In this document: in pieces, positions 46,280-54,031 of the stretch
Position numbering within the stretch: the stretch's first letter is position 1
How the letters are laid out: each line of letters starts with the position of its first letter
Origin: Dyadobacter sp. NIV53
GTDB lineage: Bacteria; Bacteroidota; Bacteroidia; Cytophagales; Spirosomataceae
Reading direction: 5' to 3'
Assembly (NCBI RefSeq): GCF_019711195.1
Contig: NZ_CP081299.1
Span: 5,676,501 to 5,740,500 of the forward strand
Length of the DNA stretch: 64,000 nucleotides
Notes under the pieces: generated by a model
Told to the model about the DNA's origin: nothing
The model's database searches: none
What the model saw: only the letters and a program-made list of their open reading frames with translations
Made by a program: the position numbers and the translations under genes

Positions 46280-46950
46280 ATATAATTTCAAGTTCGCCTT
46301 TTGGGCCCCTTTCAACTGCCATTTGATTGGGATTATGTCGTAAATTCAATATTCGTTCTCTTTCTTCCTGTGTTGCGTTGGGCAAATTTACAACGTCTGT
46401 GATAATTAATGCTGTTGCAATCAAACCTTCTTTGGGATAATAAAAAGTTCCGTTATTTCCCAGGTCCCTCAGAATTTCAAATCCTACTCTCAGGCTGTTT
46501 CTCAAAGTGGCCGGAGAACACAGTCCGAGCAGGTTCGTTACGCCTACATTGGCGGCGATGGCTATAGCTGATCCGTCCCAGAAAAATACTGCCGATACCA
46601 TATCCTGCCACCTCTTTTGAATTAAATAAACCGCAAAATTCTGCTATCTGATGATCTCCGATAGCATCCATGTAGGAATAAATGTTTTTATCGATTTTTG
46701 CAATTGCATCTTCCATTGGCATTTTCAGATTTGCAGAGCGTATCTGGACTCTTGTGCCGCCAAAGATCCTGTCTCCGTCTTCGGATTCCACAATAACCAC
46801 ATAGGTGTTCTCGTCATGTAGCCAGTTGTGGTTCGCTGATGTAACTCTTTTGACGCCATAAGACTCTAGTACTTTTAAATGTCCATCAATGTATCGCAAA
46901 CTTGTTTCAATATCATCGGGGGACTTATAAGCTCTGATTTTCGCTACCAT
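46263..46950 (-). pseudogene. GNAT-like acyltransferase-type protein (frameshifted)
   Basis: Starts MVAKIRAYKSPDDIETSLRY and continues YVVIVESEDGDRIFGGTRVQ and AEFCGLFNSKEVAGYGIGSI, then the frame breaks. Removing one base near 46573 restores FLGRSAIAIAANVGVTNLLG and the rest to LEIIYDTKI, about 228 residues. The V-A-G-x-G-I-G run followed by a long helix resembles the acyl-CoA-binding motif A of GNAT enzymes, including FeeM-type N-acyl amino acid synthases. Its ATG overlaps the stop of the E1/nitroreductase gene (TAATG). Catalytic role is inference; I do not recognise a named family. Confidence 0.65.
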
Positions 46951-49241
46951 TATATTTCGTTATTTACCATCAACAAAATTTCATTTAATGGCAGGCGTTT
47001 GGTTTGAATGGCAGTTTTTTCAGCTTTTGAAATTTTAAATAAAAAAGTTTTAGATAAATTTTCATCGAAGGTAGTAATACTTCTAAATTTTTCCTCCAAA
47101 CCAATAAGTTTCTCTACTTCGTCTTCTTCCAGTCCTGTTGCTGAGTTCAGACGTGAAAATAAAAATATTGGAGAAAGTAATGGTTGCAAGCTCAGGCCTA
47201 ATTGTTCTGCACGAAGCCATAGCCGCTGTATGGACCTTCCTGATAGAAAAAAGTTTTCCGGTGTTGACCCAGGCAAGGTTAAAATGCCAAGGCATGAAGC
47301 GCTGCCAACTGAGTGACCTGTGCTTTCTACCAGCATATTTCCACCTCCAATTTTCCGGAGTGCATCTGCAACTTTTTTATCCTTGATGAGAGATAATGCA
47401 GTAAGTTGAACGGGGACGTTACCGAGTGACTGAATACTAATTCCGTCATTAGAGTTTGCAATGTGTTCCGGTGTCCACCTTGTATTTCTTTCAAAGAAAT
47501 CATGATGCCCCTGCGTATTCAGCATCATCATCAGGTCGCATTCGCCAATTATTCGTCCGGATTCAAGTATTTGATCCCGGTCTGTCATATAATGCAGTTT
47601 TGCCCCGTCAATACTTTCGGCAGCACTTTGTAATAAAGTATAATCTGAATCTTTAAGTAAAGTAGGCGGAGCTGTTGTGCGGTTGGTGGATCGGGAATTA
47701 ATGAAGCCAGCCAGTTCCGGCGCAAATACGGTTTCGGCATCGCCGTTTTTTTCTTCTGTAAACTCGGTTACCACTAAAAGCCCAGATTCCAAACCTAACG
47801 GAAAAAACCGGCTATTAAGGCTAAATCCAAGTTCTTTACTTTTTAATACAACATTTTCATAAGCGGCACCTAGTGCAAGGTAAGCTGCCATATTGTTATA
47901 ATTTGCAAAAGAGCGGGATCGGAAAGTATCGTGAAATAAATGAAGCCGGCCATTTTTGAAAAGCCACTTCCAGGGTTGGTCGTTTCCTGACGAAGGTGCA
48001 CGGCTGCCGGCCTCTACAATTTGCCTGATGTATTCTTCCGATGGAGTAAAGGAAATTTTATGTGCAGGTAGTAACGAATTTGCTAATTGGATTGCCTCAT
48101 TAAAATTGAAGGCTAAATCTATTGAAGAATCCGTTGATCCGTTTATGTCGGCGGGCTTGTTTTTTATAATTTCTTCCAGATCAACGTAATACCGGCCTGA
48201 GTCTGTAAACTGCTTAAGAAGTATCCTGCGGCAAACATCTGTAACCACACCTCCGCCCAATGTAACTGCACTTGCAAGTTGTGGCCATGTGCTTATTGTT
48301 TGTCCCACTTCGAGTAGTGATGTCCTGCCTCGCAACGAACCGTTCATAGCATCCACAATTTTCAGCGTAAGGGGAAGTCGATCCTGTGGTTGAATGTTTT
48401 TTAGCCTTTCTTGTGGAATACCATTTAAAAATCCGTGTAAAATGGGTCGATTGTTATCCAGATCAAACCTTTCAACATCCAGCATTCCGCGATCACTGGT
48501 TTCCATTACAACCGGAATGTGTAATTTTTTGGCCATTTCCCTACACGAAATCTTGACTTCCAGATCATCACATTCGTCAATAAGAATGTCCAGTTTACCA
48601 CCTTCTGTCAGAAAACTTTCAATATTACTATCATTTATACCTTCCTGGAAGCACTCGATTTCCAGAAAAGGATCAATTTCAGCAATTTCTCTCGCTGTCA
48701 CGATGGATTTATTTAAGCCTATCTGGTGCAAACCTGTTTTGAGGCGGTTCAGGTTACTAAGTTCAATGGTATCAAAATCAGCGAGTTTGAGTTTTCCGCA
48801 AATGCGCTCGGTTGCGATGCTGACGGCAACTGCATGCCCTACTGAAAGCCCGATAATTCCTATCGTTTTGCCTGATAAATTCTGTTGCTCCTGAGGGGAA
48901 ATTTTATAATGATTTCTGCTGGTTCTGAGTTTGACAAATTCATTTTTGTCCAGTATATGCAGGAGCCGGTTTGACCACGGGTAATAAATCCAGGTTCCTT
49001 CTGTTTCCGGATCATGGTCTTTTCTCCAGTCATCAAATAATTGATCAAGATGTTCTGCGGAAAGCCGTGCTCTTGGGTTTTGAATTTTTAAATAATTCTT
49101 TTTTTGTGATGAAAACAAATCCAAAACAATAACATCCGGGTGATCGCTTATTATGTTTTTAAAATTTTGATTTTCAGCATTCTGCACTTTTTTTAATATG
49201 ACTGGCAGAAATATGTTATCGGTCTTTTGGTTTTGGTACAT
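46950..49241 (-). CDS. Rv1355c family protein: ThiF/E1-like domain fused to nitroreductase domain
   Basis: A 763-residue fusion. Residues ~120-350 form an E1-like adenylating domain: nucleotide motif GIIGLSVGHA (128-137) and the DFDTIELSNLNR signature (155-166). CxxC zinc pairs are not evident; a single Cys224 lies in IDECDD. Residues ~400-720 are a nitroreductase-like FMN domain with AGSRAPSSGNDQPW (411-424). It matches the Rv1355c (MoeY-like) family as I remember it. E1 plus FMN oxidoreductase chemistry also occurs in azole-forming peptide modification. First gene of a cluster with a GNAT-like protein and sensor kinases. Substrate unknown. Confidence 0.82.
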   Translation of the reverse strand: MYQNQKTDNIFLPVILKKVQNAENQNFKNIISDHPDVIVLDLFSSQKKNYLKIQNPRARLSAEHLDQLFDDWRKDHDPETEGTWIYYPWSNRLLHILDKNEFVKLRTSRNHYKISPQEQQNLSGKTIGIIGLSVGHAVAVSIATERICGKLKLADFDTIELSNLNRLKTGLHQIGLNKSIVTAREIAEIDPFLEIECFQEGINDSNIESFLTEGGKLDILIDECDDLEVKISCREMAKKLHIPVVMETSDRGMLDVERFDLDNNRPILHGFLNGIPQERLKNIQPQDRLPLTLKIVDAMNGSLRGRTSLLEVGQTISTWPQLASAVTLGGGVVTDVCRRILLKQFTDSGRYYVDLEEIIKNKPADINGSTDSSIDLAFNFNEAIQLANSLLPAHKISFTPSEEYIRQIVEAGSRAPSSGNDQPWKWLFKNGRLHLFHDTFRSRSFANYNNMAAYLALGAAYENVVLKSKELGFSLNSRFFPLGLESGLLVVTEFTEEKNGDAETVFAPELAGFINSRSTNRTTAPPTLLKDSDYTLLQSAAESIDGAKLHYMTDRDQILESGRIIGECDLMMMLNTQGHHDFFERNTRWTPEHIANSNDGISIQSLGNVPVQLTALSLIKDKKVADALRKIGGGNMLVESTGHSVGSASCLGILTLPGSTPENFFLSGRSIQRLWLRAEQLGLSLQPLLSPIFLFSRLNSATGLEEDEVEKLIGLEEKFRSITTFDENLSKTFLFKISKAEKTAIQTKRLPLNEILLMVNNEI

Positions 49242-49623
49242 TTTTAAGAATTTGTTGTGGGTATCTCATGTCCAATTAGTGCTATGATTAAAAAAATTTA
49301 TCTTGTAACTTTACGTTTAACTAATTCCCTAAGGTAATAACATATTTTTCAGGGAAGGGAAGAAAGTAAGATAAATTTTGGATATAATTAGTATTTTATA
49401 AAGAAATCATAACTGATGTCCCATGAATTATCTGAAAATTATTACCGGATTTATCATAAATATTTTTTTATTCATTATCATTGAATTTTGTAGTCAATAT
49501 TATTGTCTAAAAATAGATTCTAAATGAATGTCCGTGAATATATAGAATTATTTCTATACATTCTAAAAATAAATTGCCGTATTTTTATTAAAAGATTTAT
49601 CTTAGAGCCCAAGCAAATACTAA
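49242..49623. other. Divergent promoter region of the signalling cluster
   Basis: About 380 very AT-rich bases between the Rv1355c-type gene and the divergent receiver gene. It must carry both promoters; no clear TAnnTTTG element or palindrome could be supported. Confidence 0.4.
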
Positions 49624-50091
49624 ATGGAACGCCTCGAAAAAATCAGTATATTATATGTGGATGACGAAATTAATAACCTGAACTCGTTTAAAGCAGCCTT
49701 TCGAAGAGATTTTAATGTTCTGCTGGCTACTTCCGGCAGAGAGGGACTTGAAATATTGGAAAACAACGTTATACACGTTATTATCACAGATCAGAGGATG
49801 CCTGAGATGACTGGTGTGGACTTTCTGATTGAAGTTTTAAAAAAATACACAGATCCGATACGGATTTTGTTAACCGGCTATACCGACATTAATGCAGTTA
49901 TAGATGCTGTAAATAAAGGACATATCTATTACTACCTCAACAAGCCCTGGGATGAGCAGCAACTGAAGATCATTATTAAAAATGCTTTCGAAATTTTTAC
50001 ACTTCGGGAAGAGAATAAAATATTGCTGGAAAAACTGATAGATGCCAACGGACAGCTTGAATTTCTACTCAGGCAAAAACTTATTTCTTAA
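49624..50091 (+). CDS. Response regulator, receiver plus coiled-coil tail
   Basis: A 155-residue protein. The receiver has ISILYVDDEINNLNSFKAAF, ITDQRMPEMTGVDFL (acceptor Asp), RILLTGYTD and YYYLNKPWDE (Lys), then a helical tail (LREENKILLEKLIDANGQLE). It is clearly similar to the receiver of the REC-kinase hybrid in the neighbouring cluster (shared LNSFKA, FRR, ADQRMP-like, MTGV, RIL, TGxTD, KPWD). It is divergent from that cluster. There is no output domain, so it may dimerise or bind a partner. Confidence 0.85.
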   Translation: MERLEKISILYVDDEINNLNSFKAAFRRDFNVLLATSGREGLEILENNVIHVIITDQRMPEMTGVDFLIEVLKKYTDPIRILLTGYTDINAVIDAVNKGHIYYYLNKPWDEQQLKIIIKNAFEIFTLREENKILLEKLIDANGQLEFLLRQKLIS

Positions 50092-50133
50092 TAATAAGGG
50101 AACAATTGTGATTTATTTTTAGGATAATTCCCT

Positions 50134-50155
50134 GTTTCGCCTTACCCTGCGAAAC
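50134..50155. terminator. Possible terminator hairpin after the receiver gene
   Basis: GTTTCGC-CTTACCCT-GCGAAAC is a perfect 7-bp stem about 40 bases beyond the receiver stop. It is followed by a T-containing but interrupted tract, so strength is uncertain. Confidence 0.4.
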
Positions 50156-50303
50156 AACATTTCTTTTTGTGCAATAACACCGGTGTCAGACCTTTCATGA
50201 CATAAAAAAACAGGGTAAATGTGGACGTAATGACGATGGCAAGCATTAGTATTGCTGCAAATAACAGATTTCCAATTGCCTTAAAGAAAATAATCAAGTC
50301 CAT
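50142..50303 (-). CDS. Small single-pass membrane protein
   Basis: A 53-residue ORF: MDLIIFFKAIGNLLFAAILM, continuing hydrophobic to FFYVMKG, then a basic tail with HKKKCC. One membrane helix with a positive C-terminus is predicted. No family recognised and only a weak ribosome-binding site. Similar in design to the 49-residue ORF at 23.7 kb. Confidence 0.42.
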   Translation of the reverse strand: MDLIIFFKAIGNLLFAAILMLAIVITSTFTLFFYVMKGLTPVLLHKKKCCFAG

Positions 50304-50995
50304 AATTCCCGTGTTTAACTAACCGTCATGTGTGATAGAACTTATTATATCTAAAATCATACCGGAGCTGGCTGAATTGTGGATTTTTTATATAACATGA
50401 TCATTATTAATAAAATAACCACCTGAATATAATTCTAACTGGCACTGTAAAATTTTGGTTTAAATTGTATTCCACCAAAGATCAACCAAGGATATTTCGT
50501 ATAGAGGGATTTTGATAGTTAAAATCTTGAAAAAATTATATTGTTACAGTTAATTTAAAGATAATAATTTTCATTCCTGTTTTGTAGTAACTTTAAAATC
50601 AGATAATTGAAAATATAAATCACATTTTCATTTCTGTTAATTTCTAAATTCAGTTGGGGATATTTGCCTCTTTCTCCTGTAACCTCATTCCCCACAATTC
50701 AACTTTCTTCCAACAATTTACAGGAAATGTTTTCCCGTTTTTTTTAGCCCGTTTCCGATGTACGTGAACGCTTTATAAGTATACTTGTTAAAGGATTTAT
50801 TGATACTCTGATTCAAACCTTTGAGTACCAGGCAAGCTGCAATACCTAACAAATCGTTCAGCCTGACATTTAAAAGCTGAATTATTGTAATCAGCAGTGA
50901 TATTATAAGTAAACAAGGCCTGGTACCGTATTTTAAAAATTATTGTAACATGGTTGTTCCGTTTGGTGTGACCCTAAAGCAGAAATCTCATTGGT
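50304..50995. other. Long AT-rich intergenic region
   Basis: Nearly 700 bases with no conventional gene. The only protein-like stretch is the ATG-less frame on the minus strand listed separately. TACCAGGC near 50826 and GCCTGGTA near 50918 are inverted copies, probably by chance. Confidence 0.35.
50718..50939 (-). other. ATG-less open frame, possible small membrane protein or remnant
   Basis: A 73-codon open frame on the minus strand with protein-like content: CLLIISLLITIIQLLNVRL (membrane helix), DLLGIAACLVLKGLNQSINK and FTYIGNGLKKTGKHFL before the stop. It has no ATG in frame after the preceding stop; only TTG starts are available. It may be a gene with another single-base error, a rare-start gene or a remnant. 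Confidence 0.28.
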
Positions 50996-51421
50996 ATGGA
51001 AGAACTGATTGTGAAAAATGAAATTATAATAGATGCCCCGATCGCCAAGGTGTGGGAAGTATTAATTGCACCGAAATTTATCAGACAATGGGATTCTTTG
51101 CCCCAGGATTTTCCTGATTATTATTTGGAAACCGGGATGGAGATCAATTGGTCGGGTAATTCCAAAATAACGGTGGCCGAAATGCTGCCACATGAATATC
51201 TGAAGTTATCATTATTTGTGTATAATTGGGAACTTGGGCCATCGTCGTACAACATTGCTTATCATTACAGGTTAGTTTCTCACGATAATCACATCTTACT
51301 TTCAATTGAAATAGGGGATTTTGGGCAGCTTCCTGACGGTCAGGAATATTATGATGCATCGGTGGAATTTGCAGACAAAGCACTAAACAAAATAAAATTG
51401 CTGGCAGAAAACAGGTGGTGA
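50996..51421 (+). CDS. SRPBCC (AHSA1-like) domain protein
   Basis: A 141-residue helix-grip protein: KNEIIIDAPIAKVWEVLIAP with FIRQWDSLPQDF, then INWSGNSKITVAEMLPHEYL and a long C-terminal helix (FADKALNKIKLLAENRW). It has the Bet v 1-like hydrophobic pocket used to bind lipids or other small molecules. No signal peptide. Ligand and function unknown. It precedes a MerR gene by 55 bases. Confidence 0.8.
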   Translation: MEELIVKNEIIIDAPIAKVWEVLIAPKFIRQWDSLPQDFPDYYLETGMEINWSGNSKITVAEMLPHEYLKLSLFVYNWELGPSSYNIAYHYRLVSHDNHILLSIEIGDFGQLPDGQEYYDASVEFADKALNKIKLLAENRW

Positions 51422-51476
51422 ATCTGGTCCTGATTTACCAATTACTGACTACATTTGTTTGTATAAGTTTAAAAAT

Positions 51477-51788
51477 ATGGAATCTAGCTCAAAGGCATAT
51501 TACGACACCAATGAAGTGGCAGAAATTGTAGGTTGTGAAGCATCAGCTTTGCGGTTTTGGGAAAAAAAATTTCCACAATTAAGTCCTAAGAGAGACGCAC
51601 GGAACCGAAGGCGTTACACGGAAAGGGATATTGAAATTATCCGGAAGATCATGCACCAAAAGGACAAACAAGGCCGGACTATTAAAGGAGCCAGGGAGCA
51701 ACTTCGCAAAAAGGAAGAATCCCAGTTGCTAATACAACGATTGCTCCGCGTAAGGAAATTTTTGGAGGAAATCCACGAAAAACTGTAA
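51477..51788 (+). CDS. MerR family transcriptional regulator
   Basis: A 103-residue MerR-type protein: YYDTNEVAEIVGCEASALRF and WEKKFPQLSPKRDARNRRRY are the helix-turn-helix and wing. A basic coiled-coil helix follows (KIMHQKDKQGRTIKGAREQL). It lacks a metal- or ligand-binding C-terminal domain, like many short Bacteroidota MerR proteins. The start MESSSKAYY was preferred to a codon six upstream. Directly upstream of the M28 peptidase gene, 51 bases away. Target unknown. Confidence 0.86.
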   Translation: MESSSKAYYDTNEVAEIVGCEASALRFWEKKFPQLSPKRDARNRRRYTERDIEIIRKIMHQKDKQGRTIKGAREQLRKKEESQLLIQRLLRVRKFLEEIHEKL

Positions 51789-51839
51789 AAGGCGTATTAT
51801 CCTGAAATTTCCACGCGTAAAGTCTCAACTAACCTCCCC

Positions 51840-53067
51840 ATGAAAAAAACACTGTTTTTATTTACTCTTTTTATATATTCTTTTTTCTTCTTTTTCTCAG
51901 GTTTTTAAAGCAGCTGAAATTAGAAAACACATTGAATTCCTTGCCTCCGATAATCTGGAAGGAAGAGGCACAGGTACGCAGGGAGAAATAAAAGCAGCAG
52001 ATTATCTGGCAGATTTATTCAGGAAAACAGGGCTAAAACCGGCAGGAACAGACAGTACTTTCTTTCAGTCTTTTAAAGTAACCATTTCTTATGGTGGCAG
52101 CGTTCATCCGATGTCAACACGCAATGTAGCCGGTTTTCTTGATAATGGAGCAGAAAAAACGATTGTAATAGGCGGGCATTATGACCATCTGGGAAAGGGA
52201 TTTCAAAGCGGGTCTCTGACTCCCGACAGCCAGAACCAGATACATAACGGAGCCGATGACAATGCCTCTGGTACTGCGGGTGTCATTGAGCTTGCCAGAT
52301 ACTTTGCGGCTAATAATATAAAAGAAAAACATAACTTTTTGTTTATCGCATTCTCGGGAGAGGAACTTGGGTTGTTGGGTTCTAAATATTTTATTGAAAA
52401 TCCTGCTGTTCCGCTCAAATCTATTTCCTGTATGATTAATATGGATATGATCGGCAGGCTGGACGAAACAAAAGGGATCATAATTTCGGGTTGGGGAACC
52501 AGTCCTGTTTGGGGAAAAGTTATTCCGGATCTGGCCAAAACCCGGAAAATGAGATATACAATAGACTCTTCGGGCGTTGGTGCATCCGATCATACATCGT
52601 TTTATTTAAAAGATATTCCGGTTGTCCAGTTCTTTACGGGATCCCATGGCGATTACCATAAATTAACTGATGATACAGATAAGATTAACTTTGATGGTGA
52701 AGCTAAAATATTAAGCCTGATAGCACAAGTAGTAGAAGGAGTTGATAAAGAGGCCAATGAACCCGAATTTACTACTGCCGGCGACCCGCATGCAGGAAGA
52801 ACGACTTCTAATTTTAAAGTTACCCTGGGTGTTATGCCCGATTATAGTTTTTCAGGAAAAGGCCTTAGAATTGATGCAGTTTCCAAAGCCCGGCCTGCCG
52901 CCAATGCGGGTATTGAGGCAGGAGACGTGATTATTAAACTGGCCGGAAAAGAAATCGGATCTATATACGATTATATGGACATACTCGGTGAACACGAAAA
53001 AGGCCAGACCGTCGAAGCAGAATTTTTAAGAAATAATGAGAAAAAAGTAGTGAAGGTTACTTTTTGA
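51840..53067 (+). pseudogene. M28 family zinc aminopeptidase with PDZ domain (frameshifted in signal peptide)
   Basis: The ATG at 51840 opens a signal peptide (MKKTLFLFTLFIYSFF). The frame then breaks in a T-rich run at about 51880-51897; removing one T gives SQVFKAAEIRKHIEFLASDN and the rest. The M28 metal motifs are complete: IVIGGHYDHLG, GADDNASGTAG, FSGEELGLLGS, NMDMIGR and HGDYHKLTDD. A C-terminal PDZ domain (GKGLRIDAVSKARPAANAGI) closes the protein of about 408 residues. It is an exported aminopeptidase. A shorter product from an internal ATG would lose the signal peptide. Confidence 0.86.
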
Positions 53068-53240
53068 AGAGCTTATGAGTTTAGAGTTTATGAGTTTAAA
53101 GTTCATGAGTTAAGAGTTCATGAGTTCAGAGTTTATCGATTCAAAGTGGTCGTTCCATACTCTGTACTCCTAAACTTTAAACTTCCAAACTCCTAAACTT
53201 TAAACTCCTAAACTTTAAACTCCTTAACTCCTAATCTCCC
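53068..53240. repeat. Tandem ~15-bp repeats forming two inverted arms
   Basis: The left arm has five degenerate copies near TTCATGAGTTTAAAG. The right arm has copies of CCTAAACTTTAAACT, whose reverse complement AGTTTAAAGTTTAGG shares the GAGTTTAAAG core. About 24 unrelated bases lie between. The block sits exactly between convergent genes. Confidence 0.7.
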
Positions 53241-53242
53241 TT

Positions 53243-53755
53243 TCAAACTTCAATGGCGCCGCGTTTTCCCAATTCTACTACTTCCATCTGGCTGATTACC
53301 CCGTCATGCAAATTGAAGCGTAACAGCGTACGCATCTTGTGGAAGCCTTCTTTGCCCGCTGCGCCTGGATTAATATAAAGCATATTAGATAAATCTTTGT
53401 CCCGGATCACACGCAAAATATGTGAATGTCCGCAAATGAAAATATCCGGCGTTTCAGATTTTAAGCGGGGTGTCACCATCGGATTATACCTCGGTGGTGC
53501 TCCTCCAATATGTGTCATCCAGATACGAAAACCTTCCAGTTCAAAAAAAAGATCTGCTTTTGTACGAAGCTGAATTTCCTTACTATCAATATTCCCATAA
53601 ACAATCCGGACAGGCTTAAATGCTTCCAGCTGATCTACGATTTTTAACGAACCCAGATCTCCGGCATGCCATACCTCGTCGCAGTTTGAAAAATGATCAA
53701 ACACGCGGGGATCAAGAAAGCCATGTGTATCCGATAGTAAACCTATTTTCTTCAT
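53243..53755 (-). CDS. YfcE/MJ0936 family metallophosphoesterase
   Basis: A 170-residue calcineurin-like phosphoesterase. Metal motifs in order: LLSDTHGFLD, WHAGDLGS, VYGNID, MTHIGG and ICGHSHIL, followed by INPGAAG. Single-domain proteins of this kind hydrolyse phosphodiesters in the cytosol. No signal peptide. It is convergent with the peptidase, with a repeat block in between. Substrate unknown. Confidence 0.9.
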   Translation of the reverse strand: MKKIGLLSDTHGFLDPRVFDHFSNCDEVWHAGDLGSLKIVDQLEAFKPVRIVYGNIDSKEIQLRTKADLFFELEGFRIWMTHIGGAPPRYNPMVTPRLKSETPDIFICGHSHILRVIRDKDLSNMLYINPGAAGKEGFHKMRTLLRFNLHDGVISQMEVVELGKRGAIEV

Positions 53756-54031
53756 TCGTGTGAAATTCGTAAATCTTGTCGCAATGTCCTGAATTGTATT
53801 TTAAGCTGGTAAGAAACAGGAATATATTTTTTTAATAATTAAAGTAAATTATATATAATGATTATTTATATTTAAGGAAAAATTTCCCTTAAAAAAAGTT
53901 AAATAGTTCTGATTTAAGTAATAATTTGATTTCAAACTAATTAATTAGTTGTAATTGTGTATTTGATTTTATATCATTGCATATAAGTAGTCTTTAGTTA
54001 CAACCTTCTACTCATCTAACACCTTTCAGCC
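53756..54031. other. Divergent intergenic region
   Basis: About 275 very AT-rich bases between the phosphoesterase and outer-membrane protein genes; it should hold both promoters, but no element is convincing. Confidence 0.35.

Noticed and set aside
47008..48894. Several plus-strand frames opposite the Rv1355c-type gene
   Set aside because: They are antisense to a clear coding frame, with unusual composition and no recognisable domains.
50826..50925. TACCAGGC/GCCTGGTA inverted pair as an insertion-sequence end or attachment site
   Set aside because: Only 8 bp, with no transposase or target duplication, and expected occasionally by chance.
53068..53240. CRISPR array
   Set aside because: The units are about 15 bp, degenerate and directly adjacent with no unique spacers, and no cas gene is nearby.
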